From contig JAIEQA010000023.1 of the NCBI GenBank assembly GCA_019748095.1, positions 1-50,107 on the forward strand: 50,107 bases of DNA, given 5' to 3'. The translations under genes and the position numbers were made by a program. Numbering within the stretch: the stretch's first letter is position 1; each line of letters starts with the position of its first letter. A model generated the notes under the pieces. It did not search any database. It saw nothing but the letters and a program-made list of their open reading frames with translations, and had not been told where the DNA came from. This stretch comes from Caulobacteraceae bacterium. GTDB taxonomy: Bacteria; Pseudomonadota; Alphaproteobacteria; Caulobacterales; Caulobacteraceae. Positions 1 through 7,608 of the stretch are shown one piece after another.

Positions 1-2
1 TC

Positions 3-32
3 CGTGCCCGGATCAGCGACGCGCCCTGGTGA
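3..32 (+). CDS. C-terminal tail of an upstream gene (partial)
   Basis: Only the last nine codons and a TGA stop are in the window (residues RARISDAPW). The stop overlaps the GTG start of the next gene in the form GTGA, a typical translational-coupling arrangement. PH-domain membrane proteins of the YdbS and YdbT types usually occur as adjacent pairs, so the missing gene is probably a YdbS-like partner. That identity comes from context alone, because the visible residues carry no family signal. Confidence 0.45.
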   Translation, partial: RARISDAPW

Positions 33-1540
33 GCCCGCCCGCCCCCCCGTCCGACGCGCCCCTGCCACCGCGACGGCTTGATCCGCGGACCATTCTGGTC
101 CGCTTCCTGAAGGGCTCCCCGTCCGTCATCCTCGGCCTGCCGGTTTTTCTGGCCTGGTCGCGCGGCGACAATGTCCCGCTCGGTCTCCTCGCCGGAGGCC
201 TTCTGCTCCTGATGGGGGCCACCCTCCTCTCCAGCTGGCTGGGCTGGCGCTTTTTCACCTACCAGATCCTGCCCGGACAATTGGTCATTGAACGGGGCCT
301 GATCCGGCGGACCCGCCGGTCGATCCCGGCCGAGCGGATCCAGGACGTCTCGATCACCCAGGGACCCCTGTCGCGCATCCTGGGTCTGGCGCAGGTGCGG
401 ATCGAAACGGGCGGCGGTGAGGCGGACGAGGGCCTGCTCGACAGCGTCAGCCTGTCAGAGGCCCACCGGCTGCGCGCCGTGCTTCGCGGCATCCGCGCCG
501 GCGGGTCCCGCATCAGGGACGGTGCAGCGGAGAGCGAGCCTGCCACCGGTGATGCGGGCGAAGGCCCTGAAGAGGCCGAAACCACCGTGTTCCGGATGGG
601 GTTCGGGCGGCTGCTGTTCTCCGGCCTGTTCAAATTCTCCCTGGTCTGGATCGCGGCCATCTTCGGGGCCCTTCAGTATCTTGACCAGGCGTTCGGATAC
701 GACCGCCAGCAATGGCTCGACCTGTACGGGGCCGCCGAGCGGGAGGTGCAGTCGCGCCTGAACGGTCCGGTGCTGTTCAGCGCTGCGGGGGCCGCCCTCG
801 CGCTGGGGCTGGCGGCGGGCGTGGTACGCACGGTCCTTCGGAACTTCGGCTTCACCCTGTCACACACCGAGACGCGCTTTCGCTATCGCCGTGGCCTGCT
901 GACCCGGACCGAGGTGGTCGTGGCCCGCCGTCAGATCCAGCTGGGTCTGGTCGAGCGCGGGGCCGTCAGTGGGCGACTGGGCTGGCGTGCCTTCAAGGTG
1001 CAGACCCTGGGGGGCACCGACGAGGCCTCGGGCCGACAGGAACTGGCCCCGTTTGCGAGGCCGGTGGAGATCGCTCCCCTCATTGCCCTGGCGGGCCTTC
1101 CGCCGTTCGACCGGTCGGGGCTGCAATCGGTCTCGCCCAGGCATCGGCTGGGCGGGCTCGTCGGCCCGCTGGTCCTCGCCGTCGCCATTCTGGGGCTGGC
1201 GACCATCGTCTTCCTGCCGGCGGCCCTGCTTCTGTTCACCCTGGTCGTGCCGATCGCGGTCGCCCTCCTCCGCCCGCGCTTTCACCGTTACGGCCTCGCC
1301 GCGACCAGTGTTCAGGTTACGCGCGGTGTCCTGACCGGACGCGACTGGACCGTGCCCTATGACAATGTCCAGGCCATCACCGTGAGGCGCGGACCGATCC
1401 AGCGCCTGCTCGGCCTCGCCACTGTGCGGATCGACACCGCGGGGGGCGGCGGGCTGCACAGGCCGCATGTGCACGATCTGGAGGAGGAAACGGCCAAGAC
1501 GTTCATCCGTGAGCTGACGGACCGGATTTCACCGGGCTGA
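29..1540 (+). CDS. PH domain-containing membrane protein, YdbT-like
   Basis: This 503-residue membrane protein has the repeated bacterial PH-like (bPH2, former DUF304) architecture. Hydrophobic hairpins lie near residues 30-75, 195-265 and 380-420, and each is followed by a soluble segment. The three soluble segments share a pattern of the type 'R.G...R....ip...iQ.v....gp..r.lGl..v.i.t.gg', seen near residues 85-130, 285-335 and 430-485. GTG is chosen as start because it overlaps the previous stop as GTGA. Members of the family occur in pairs with a shorter YdbS-like protein and have no firm biochemical role; in Bacillus they affect sensitivity to certain antimicrobial compounds. The long linker near residues 160-190 is acidic and probably disordered. 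Confidence 0.85.
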   Translation: MSPPAPPSDAPLPPRRLDPRTILVRFLKGSPSVILGLPVFLAWSRGDNVPLGLLAGGLLLLMGATLLSSWLGWRFFTYQILPGQLVIERGLIRRTRRSIPAERIQDVSITQGPLSRILGLAQVRIETGGGEADEGLLDSVSLSEAHRLRAVLRGIRAGGSRIRDGAAESEPATGDAGEGPEEAETTVFRMGFGRLLFSGLFKFSLVWIAAIFGALQYLDQAFGYDRQQWLDLYGAAEREVQSRLNGPVLFSAAGAALALGLAAGVVRTVLRNFGFTLSHTETRFRYRRGLLTRTEVVVARRQIQLGLVERGAVSGRLGWRAFKVQTLGGTDEASGRQELAPFARPVEIAPLIALAGLPPFDRSGLQSVSPRHRLGGLVGPLVLAVAILGLATIVFLPAALLLFTLVVPIAVALLRPRFHRYGLAATSVQVTRGVLTGRDWTVPYDNVQAITVRRGPIQRLLGLATVRIDTAGGGGLHRPHVHDLEEETAKTFIRELTDRISPG

Positions 1541-1640
1541 CGGGCCCTGAACCGATCCGGTTTACCTCTGGCAAACCCTGTCGGTTCACGCGGTCTTGGT
1601 GGGCGATCGGCCAGTCTGTGGGCTCACCGGGATCACTGCC

Positions 1641-2129
1641 TTGCTCACACCCCAACGTCTGGTCAGCCTGTTGCGCCTCGGCGCATTGGGAGCGGGGGCC
1701 CTGCTGACGGTGCTGCTGCTGGGTCCGTTTCAGGGACTGGAGCGGCATCTGGGTCTCAGCGACTCCGTCGCCCATGCGATCGCCTTCTATGCCGTCACGG
1801 TCGGGCTCTTTGCCATTGCGCCCCACCACCGCCGGACCGATCTGGCGCTCGCGGCCCTGGCCTTCGGCGTCCTGATCGAGCTGGGCCAGGGACTGACGGG
1901 ACGCAGCCTGTCGCTTCAGGATCTGGCGTGGGACGCCGTCGGCATTTCGGCCGCCCTGCTGCCAGGTCTGGTCGAGCGGCTGCGCCATCTGGTGCGCGTC
2001 GCTCCCGATCAGGATTTCGCAACACTGCGAATGCAGGACCGGCGCAGAACGGCGGCGACCCGTTCGTCCGATGGCCCGACCGGGGAACCGGTCGCCCCGC
2101 TCTCCAGCCGAGGCGTCTCCGGCGGTTGA
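1641..2129 (+). CDS. VanZ-like family membrane protein
   Basis: This is a small protein of about 162 residues with three or four hydrophobic segments. It carries the VanZ-like signature of a conserved His in the second helix (DSVAHAIAFYAVT) and an acidic/Gln motif in the third (GVLIELGQ). VanZ-like proteins are poorly understood; VanZ itself affects teicoplanin resistance. The start is uncertain. TTG at 1641 follows a GGGA and puts the first helix close to the N-terminus, while GTG at 1599 or TTG at 1596 would add about 15 polar residues. The C-terminal 30 residues are low-complexity and basic. The gene ends 21 bp before the convergent ROK kinase gene. Confidence 0.7.
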   Translation: MLTPQRLVSLLRLGALGAGALLTVLLLGPFQGLERHLGLSDSVAHAIAFYAVTVGLFAIAPHHRRTDLALAALAFGVLIELGQGLTGRSLSLQDLAWDAVGISAALLPGLVERLRHLVRVAPDQDFATLRMQDRRRTAATRSSDGPTGEPVAPLSSRGVSGG

Positions 2130-2150
2130 GCCGGTCCGGCGCGATCGTCT

Positions 2151-3047
2151 TCAGAGGGATCGCACCCCCAGCGCGTTTTGGGCCAGAACGATCGCGCCGA
2201 GTACACCGGAGCGATCTCCCAGACCGGGCGGCTGGAGATACAGATCCAGCGCCGCATCCGCGTCCAGATGCGGAAGGTAGCCCCCCAGCTCTGCGCGGAG
2301 GGCGGGCCGCACACGGTGAAGAAGGTGGGGGGTCGCGCCGACACCCCCACCCAGCAGGATCCGTTGCGGGGCCAGCATATAGGTCAGGGCCGCAGCCATT
2401 TGCGCCAGATAGCCGGCAAGAACCTCCCAGACCGGATCGTCGGCCGCAAGGGTTTCGCCCCCGCGCCCCAGCCGGGCCGCAATGGCCGGGCCGCTGACGA
2501 GTCCTTCCAGACATCCCCCGTGAAATGGGCAAACCCCGGGAAAGTCGTCGCGAGGGTCACGACGCACCGGCAGATGGCCGGCCTCGGGATGGAGCACGCC
2601 CCGCACGAGGGTCCCGTTGGCGACCACCCCCATGCCGACACCGGTTCCGACCGTGACATAGACATGATCCGAGAGACCCGCGGCCGCGCCCCAGCGGCCT
2701 TCCGCCAGCGCCGCGCCCCCCACATCGGTCGCCAGCCCTACAGGAACGCCGAACCGCCGGAGCGGCCCCAGCAGATCGGCCTCCGACCAGTGGGGCTTGG
2801 GCGTCTTCAGAATTCGGCCATAGCCGGCGCTCGCTGGGTCCAGAGCCAGCGGCCCGAAGCTGGCCACACCGATAGCGGCCAGGTCCTGCGGGCGCGTCCT
2901 CGCCTCAATCACCCGGACCACCTCTGCCAGCGTTTCTGACGGCGTCGTGGTCGGGATCCGGATCGGCGTCTCAAGGTCATCCGGCCGTGAGCCGAAGCCG
3001 ATCACGACCTTGGTGCCGCCCAGTTCAATCCCAGCAAACAGGCTCAT
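2151..3047 (-). CDS. ROK family sugar kinase, fructokinase-like
   Basis: This 298-residue cytoplasmic kinase belongs to the ROK family and would phosphorylate a hexose, most likely fructose, with ATP. The N-terminal phosphate-binding loop reads GIELGGTK and the catalytic region reads ATDVGGAALAEGRWG. A Zn-binding region resembles that of bacterial fructokinases (Mak/ScrK-like), with residues CPFHGGCLEGLVSGPA. The phosphate/adenosine motif LLGGGV lies near residue 250. The gene lies downstream of the GNAT-nitrilase fusion on the same strand with a 76-bp gap. Glucose or mannose cannot be excluded as substrates from sequence alone. There is no obvious tie to the rhamnogalacturonan locus, although the two are neighbours. 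Confidence 0.82.
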   Translation of the reverse strand: MSLFAGIELGGTKVVIGFGSRPDDLETPIRIPTTTPSETLAEVVRVIEARTRPQDLAAIGVASFGPLALDPASAGYGRILKTPKPHWSEADLLGPLRRFGVPVGLATDVGGAALAEGRWGAAAGLSDHVYVTVGTGVGMGVVANGTLVRGVLHPEAGHLPVRRDPRDDFPGVCPFHGGCLEGLVSGPAIAARLGRGGETLAADDPVWEVLAGYLAQMAAALTYMLAPQRILLGGGVGATPHLLHRVRPALRAELGGYLPHLDADAALDLYLQPPGLGDRSGVLGAIVLAQNALGVRSL

Positions 3048-3123
3048 GGCCGGGCCCTCCCATGGTCAGGTTCAGGGTTCGAACCCCGATCAGATACGCG
3101 CACGGGATCGGTCCACATGGACC

Positions 3124-4671
3124 TCAGCCGCCGTCGGTCCATACCGTCTTGTAGAGATCAAATCGCCGGTCGCGCAGGTTGCGCACTGTGCCCTGCGACT
3201 TCGCCCAGGCGAGGTCGGACAGATCGAGGTCGGCGACCGTGACGGTCTCGACATTCTCGCTGGCCTCGGCTGCCACGCCGTCTCTCGCGAACGGGAAGTC
3301 GCACGGGGTCAGGATGCAGGACTGGGCGTACTGGATGTCCATGTTCTCGACGTTCGGCAGATTGCCGACATTGCCCGAGAGGATGACGTAGCACTGGTTC
3401 TCGATAGCCCGGGCCTGGGAGCAGTAGCGCACCCGCAGATAGCCCTGCCGGTTGTCGGTACAGAAGGGCACGAACAGCAGCCGCGCGCCCTCGTCCACCA
3501 GCCGCCGCGCCAGCTCGGGGAACTCGGAATCATAGCAGATCAGCACGCCGATCGGCCCGCAGTCGGTCGGGATGGCATGGACCCTGTCCCCGCCCTTGAT
3601 GTTCCACCAGTGGCGCTCGTTCGGTGTCGGATGGATCTTCTCCTGCTCATGGACCGAGCCGTCGCGCAGGAAGACATAGCCGACGTTCTGGATGTCGCCG
3701 TCCTCGGTCCGGGTCGGGTGGGAGCCGCCGATGATGTTGATGTTGTACTCAACCGCCATCTTGCGCATCGCCTCGACGAAGCGGGGCGTATAGCGGGTCA
3801 GGGCCTCGATGGACTCGACCGGGGACAGCTTCTTCTTTTCCAGCGACAGCAACTGGAGCGTGAACAGCTCGGGAAACACCACGAAGTCCGACCGGTAGTC
3901 CGAGGTCACATCGACGAAATATTCGATGTTGGCGATGAATTCCTCGAAGCTGGCGACCTTGCGCGCCTGCAGTTGCACGGTGGCGACCCGCACGGTCTCC
4001 TTGACCGCAAAGGCCGCGCCCCGCCCGTGGGTCTCGGCATGGTAGGGATTGCGCCACACCATATGGGCCGCATGGCCCATGGAGGCCGTGTCCGAGGTCA
4101 GATAGTTCTCCAGCACGCCGATCGGTTCGAAGCCGGCGCGCATGTGAAACCCGATCACCGGGTCGTTCAGCTTGCGCGCGGTGACCGCGTCCAGATAGTC
4201 GCGCGGGTCTGGCCAGGCCGCCTTGCGCCGCGCCAGACCCGGCATCCGGCCGCCGAAGACGATACCGCGCAGGTTCTGGGCCTCGCACAGATCGCGGCGC
4301 GCGTCGTACAAGCGCTGGCCGATGCGCAGCCGGCGCCGGTCGGGGTCGACGCAGACCTCCATGCCGTAGAGCCAGTCCCCGACCGGATCGTGCCGCGCGG
4401 CATAGCCACCGCCCGTGATCTGGGTCCAGGTGTGCGGGGCCATCGCCGTCTTCTCGTCGATGCGGAATCCGGCGGCATAGCCGACGATCTCGTCGGCATA
4501 TTCAACGACGAACTGGCCATCCGGAAAGGCGGCGATCTGTCCACGAAGCATGCCCCGCGTTAGCCCGGGCATGTCCTTGTAGACCTTGCCCACCAGCGTC
4601 GCGATGGAGTCCACATCCGCAAGGGTCGCGTTGCGGATGGTGAGGACGGCGGGCTTGTTCGGTTTCTTCAT
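3124..4671 (-). CDS. bifunctional GNAT acetyltransferase / carbon-nitrogen hydrolase
   Basis: This 515-residue protein joins an N-terminal GNAT domain (about residues 8-210) to a nitrilase-superfamily domain (about 225-515). The nitrilase triad is complete: Glu268 (VFPELF), Lys345 (QEKIHPTP) and Cys379 (LICYDSEFPE). This two-domain architecture is a known conserved bacterial family whose substrate is unknown; an amide-forming/amide-breaking cycle on one metabolite is an inference. ATG at 4671 is preferred over an upstream in-frame TTG at 4698, because it directly precedes the GNAT fold and the TTG extension is unlike the domain. The neighbouring ROK gene lies downstream on the same strand, 76 bp away. 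Confidence 0.9.
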   Translation of the reverse strand: MKKPNKPAVLTIRNATLADVDSIATLVGKVYKDMPGLTRGMLRGQIAAFPDGQFVVEYADEIVGYAAGFRIDEKTAMAPHTWTQITGGGYAARHDPVGDWLYGMEVCVDPDRRRLRIGQRLYDARRDLCEAQNLRGIVFGGRMPGLARRKAAWPDPRDYLDAVTARKLNDPVIGFHMRAGFEPIGVLENYLTSDTASMGHAAHMVWRNPYHAETHGRGAAFAVKETVRVATVQLQARKVASFEEFIANIEYFVDVTSDYRSDFVVFPELFTLQLLSLEKKKLSPVESIEALTRYTPRFVEAMRKMAVEYNINIIGGSHPTRTEDGDIQNVGYVFLRDGSVHEQEKIHPTPNERHWWNIKGGDRVHAIPTDCGPIGVLICYDSEFPELARRLVDEGARLLFVPFCTDNRQGYLRVRYCSQARAIENQCYVILSGNVGNLPNVENMDIQYAQSCILTPCDFPFARDGVAAEASENVETVTVADLDLSDLAWAKSQGTVRNLRDRRFDLYKTVWTDGG

Positions 4672-4776
4672 GCGGGGGTCAACGCACGACCGTCCCAACG
4701 GATCAACCCCGATCGCGCGCTTTCGCCCGGCCTTCGGGGCGACGCACGGTCACACTGGCCTGTTCCGGGGCCTGAC

Positions 4777-7509
4777 TCAGGACAACGGCCCCCCCTCGCC
4801 CGGGCGGCCTGCAGCATCGAGGGCGTCAGGGATCAGTGCCAGGCTCTGGATGGCCGTCAGGCTCCATTGGGACACGCCGTTGGTTGACATGCCGGGATCC
4901 TCGTCGACCGGGTGCAGCACCGCCGGTCCCTCGACCCGCCGCAGACGTGATTGGGGTCCCAGATCCTCGAAATGACCCGCAGCGAGGAACTCGTTCGCGG
5001 CGCGACGCGCCAGCACCGGGTCGTCCAGCTGGCTGGCCGCCCAGGCCGTCAGGCGCGCATGGGCCTGGGGCAGGCCGCGGTTGCCGACACGCGTTCCCAG
5101 ATAGGCTTCCAGTTCGGCCGCGGGCGCGTTGTACCAGAGGCAATACTCCAGCCAGGCCGCCTTGTAGGCCGGGACATCGACCAGCCGCAGGAGCTCCGAA
5201 TGGGTCTCGACCGCGCCGAACACGGCGTTCAGATGCGAGATCGAGGCGTTGGAATTGGCGCTGATGAACCGGCCGGTGCGGATGTCATAGTGGCCGCCGC
5301 CGTGGAACCAGCGGCGAGGCAGGGCCGCCAGACTGGTCATGCCGGTGATGATCCGGTCACGCCAGCGCCGGTCACCGGTCCGCTCCCACTCCGTCATCCA
5401 GGCCGCGAGGAAAGAGCTCCAGTCGGTGCCGAAACCCGCGTCGACGATCGGGCCGCCGGGAGCCGGATCCTCCGGCGCAGGCCGTTTGCGCCGGATCTGG
5501 ACCCGCGTCAGGGTTTCGTCCGAACCCACCAGCGAACGCATCAGGTCACCGACCCGCTCGTCGGCCGTCAGATAGTAGTGGATGCGGCGGAAGGCGGCGT
5601 TGCTGACCCGGGGCTGTTTGGAGCTGTCGCCCCAGTGCTGGACCCCGTGACGGGTACCGAAGCCCCGGTGCGGGCCGATATGGTAGCAGTCGACCTCGCT
5701 GGAATGGCGGGTCATGGCCTCGGCCATGCGGAAGACATCCGCACGGCCGGTCCGCAGGAAGCCGTACCAGAGCCACAGATCCGGCGAGAGCTCGGAGTTG
5801 GCCCAGGCATAGCCGCCGATGTCGTAGCGCCATTCGTGCCGGTCGGCGTCATAGCTGTGCATGACGTCGCCATAGTTCCAGAACCCGTACCACCCGCGCT
5901 GGTCGATCTGGTCGCGATACAGATCCAGCAGCCCGTCCAGACGGTCTTCCAGCCGGGCGCGCATCGGCGTCGACCGGTCCGGCAGGGCCCAGTCGCCGAA
6001 CACCTCGACTGCACGCAAGCGGGGGGGCGAACAGACCAGACGCGGTGGTGTTTCGGTGCACCGGGCCATGGCCGACAGGGTCTCGCGTGGCGGTGTCGCC
6101 GCCAGCGCCCACAGGGTCAGCTCGCTGGTGCGGGCGATACCGTAGGGCGTGCCCCAGCCGGCCTCATAGTCCTCATAGGTGATCTCGAGGCCTTCGTTTT
6201 CCCGCGCATGGTCGGTCATGCCCAGACCATCATGATAGAAGCGCAGGTCCATGGCGGGCGCGTCGGGTGACCACAGCCATGCCGTGACCGTCGCCTCATC
6301 CCCGGCCGCCCCGCGCACGTCGAGGCGCGACGGTCCCGCCTTCCAGAAATTGGCCAGGCCCAGCGCCACCCCGCCCGAGACGCCGCCCGCATAGACCAGT
6401 CCCGGCGCACGCTCACCGGACTGGGCGTCGATCCATCCGTGCCCCTCTTTCGTCCGCTTGCGGATCGCAAACCCGTCGGCCGTCGGCTGCGACAGGGTGA
6501 AATCGCCCCAGGCCGGGATCAGGTCCAGACGATTGCGAACCCGCGGATCCATCTGCTCCAGCGGCGGGATCTGCAGACCGGCGATCTGGGCCGCGCGATA
6601 GTCGGCCCCGGGGTCCCGGCGCAGACCCGTCAGCGGACGGATCGCCTCGGCCCACAGCCCCTCGCCCTCCCCGCCGAAGCGGACATGGCGCTCATACAGG
6701 GGATCGCGCATCGGCACGGTGGCCTGGACCCCGATGCCGCGGATGAAGTCGGTCTGCTCATCCCCGTCGAAGATGAAGCTGTGCACGATGCGGACGGCCT
6801 CGCCGCCTGCATGGAAATACAGGCGCACGGTGAAGGGCAGCCACGACCGTTCGCCGGCCCGGTGGTGCCCTTCCAGCCGCACGACGGCCCGGACCGGGCC
6901 GGACTGTTCGACGACGACGGTCGCGACCTCGCTCTGATAGCGGTCCTGACGCAGCGGCGTGGTCTCTGACAGCTCCGGCGCGTCCTGGCGCAGACAGACC
7001 AGTTGCAGATCCCGCAGGACCTCGCGACCGTCGTTCGTCGCATGGCGGATCAGGGACGGGCCCGAGAGAGGGATGGACCAACGCAGAGGGCCGGTCTCGA
7101 TCTCGATCCCGGTCGCGTGGCTCCGGACGGTCAGCGGCAGGGCCGGGGCGACGGGGCGACCCGGTTCGATCCTGAGGGCCGCCGCCGGCGCGGACGATGC
7201 CGCCAGGGCATGCCCGGTCCATTTCAGCGAGCCGTCGGGCCAGAAGGCCAGGGGCCAGGTCTGCAAGGGGACAGCGGTGCCCGCGCCGTCGATTGCGGTG
7301 AAGGTCCGGCCTGGCCGGTGCAGACCCCGCGGCCAGGGGGCACCCCAGGTCTGGCCGTCATGTCGGGCCGGGGCCTTGCCATCCAGCCAGTGTAGTTCCG
7401 TGGCGAGCGGCCCGTCACGCTGCGCCGCCATCACAGGTGAACCCGCGGCCCCCGCCATCGCCGATGTCGCAGCCGAGGCGACGAGGAAGCGGCGGGTGAT
7501 TGCGGTCAT
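4777..7509 (-). CDS. exo-rhamnogalacturonan lyase, PL26 (PcRGLX/YetA-like), Tat-exported
   Basis: The product is a 910-residue exported protein. The N-terminus carries a twin-arginine signal (TRRFLVASAATSAMAG) ending at an Ala-rich cleavage site near residue 30. The body matches the PcRGLX/YetA-like organisation: an N-terminal RIFT-barrel region, a central beta-sandwich and a C-terminal alpha/alpha toroid. Aromatic stretches typical of the toroid include WYGFWNYGDVMHSYD and GTRHGVQHWGDSS. The characterised Penicillium PL26 enzyme removes unsaturated galacturonyl-rhamnose from rhamnogalacturonan chain ends by beta-elimination. This product fits the importer and GH105 encoded at 28-31 kb. The gene follows the TonB receptor gene on the same strand, with a strong hairpin between them. 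The family call rests on overall sequence recognition; catalytic residues were not assigned. Confidence 0.8.
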   Translation of the reverse strand: MTAITRRFLVASAATSAMAGAAGSPVMAAQRDGPLATELHWLDGKAPARHDGQTWGAPWPRGLHRPGRTFTAIDGAGTAVPLQTWPLAFWPDGSLKWTGHALAASSAPAAALRIEPGRPVAPALPLTVRSHATGIEIETGPLRWSIPLSGPSLIRHATNDGREVLRDLQLVCLRQDAPELSETTPLRQDRYQSEVATVVVEQSGPVRAVVRLEGHHRAGERSWLPFTVRLYFHAGGEAVRIVHSFIFDGDEQTDFIRGIGVQATVPMRDPLYERHVRFGGEGEGLWAEAIRPLTGLRRDPGADYRAAQIAGLQIPPLEQMDPRVRNRLDLIPAWGDFTLSQPTADGFAIRKRTKEGHGWIDAQSGERAPGLVYAGGVSGGVALGLANFWKAGPSRLDVRGAAGDEATVTAWLWSPDAPAMDLRFYHDGLGMTDHARENEGLEITYEDYEAGWGTPYGIARTSELTLWALAATPPRETLSAMARCTETPPRLVCSPPRLRAVEVFGDWALPDRSTPMRARLEDRLDGLLDLYRDQIDQRGWYGFWNYGDVMHSYDADRHEWRYDIGGYAWANSELSPDLWLWYGFLRTGRADVFRMAEAMTRHSSEVDCYHIGPHRGFGTRHGVQHWGDSSKQPRVSNAAFRRIHYYLTADERVGDLMRSLVGSDETLTRVQIRRKRPAPEDPAPGGPIVDAGFGTDWSSFLAAWMTEWERTGDRRWRDRIITGMTSLAALPRRWFHGGGHYDIRTGRFISANSNASISHLNAVFGAVETHSELLRLVDVPAYKAAWLEYCLWYNAPAAELEAYLGTRVGNRGLPQAHARLTAWAASQLDDPVLARRAANEFLAAGHFEDLGPQSRLRRVEGPAVLHPVDEDPGMSTNGVSQWSLTAIQSLALIPDALDAAGRPGEGGPLS

Positions 7510-7557
7510 GGGGATCCGTTGAAACGCGAGGCGGACGCCGGTCTCCCCGGAGAAAGG

Positions 7558-7583
7558 GGCGGCGGACCCGAGGGTCCGCCGCC
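7558..7583 (-). terminator. strong hairpin between TonB-receptor gene and PL26 gene
   Basis: Two 12-nt arms, GGCGGCGGACCC and GGGTCCGCCGCC, form a perfect inverted repeat with a 2-nt spacer. The hairpin begins 25 bp after the receptor stop codon in the direction of minus-strand transcription and is followed by CCTTTCT, a short imperfect U-tract. It could terminate receptor transcripts, or act as a partial terminator or 3'-end protector that sets a lower PL26 dose. Confidence 0.65.
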
Positions 7584-7608
7584 AGGTCGTCTCCGGGAGG
7601 AAGGAGCT

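Noticed and set aside
3075..3086. GGGTTCGAACCC, which resembles a tRNA T-arm
   Set aside because: It is just a 12-bp palindrome. The flanking bases do not pair as a T-stem, and no acceptor stem, anticodon arm or CCA end is present in the 76-bp gap.
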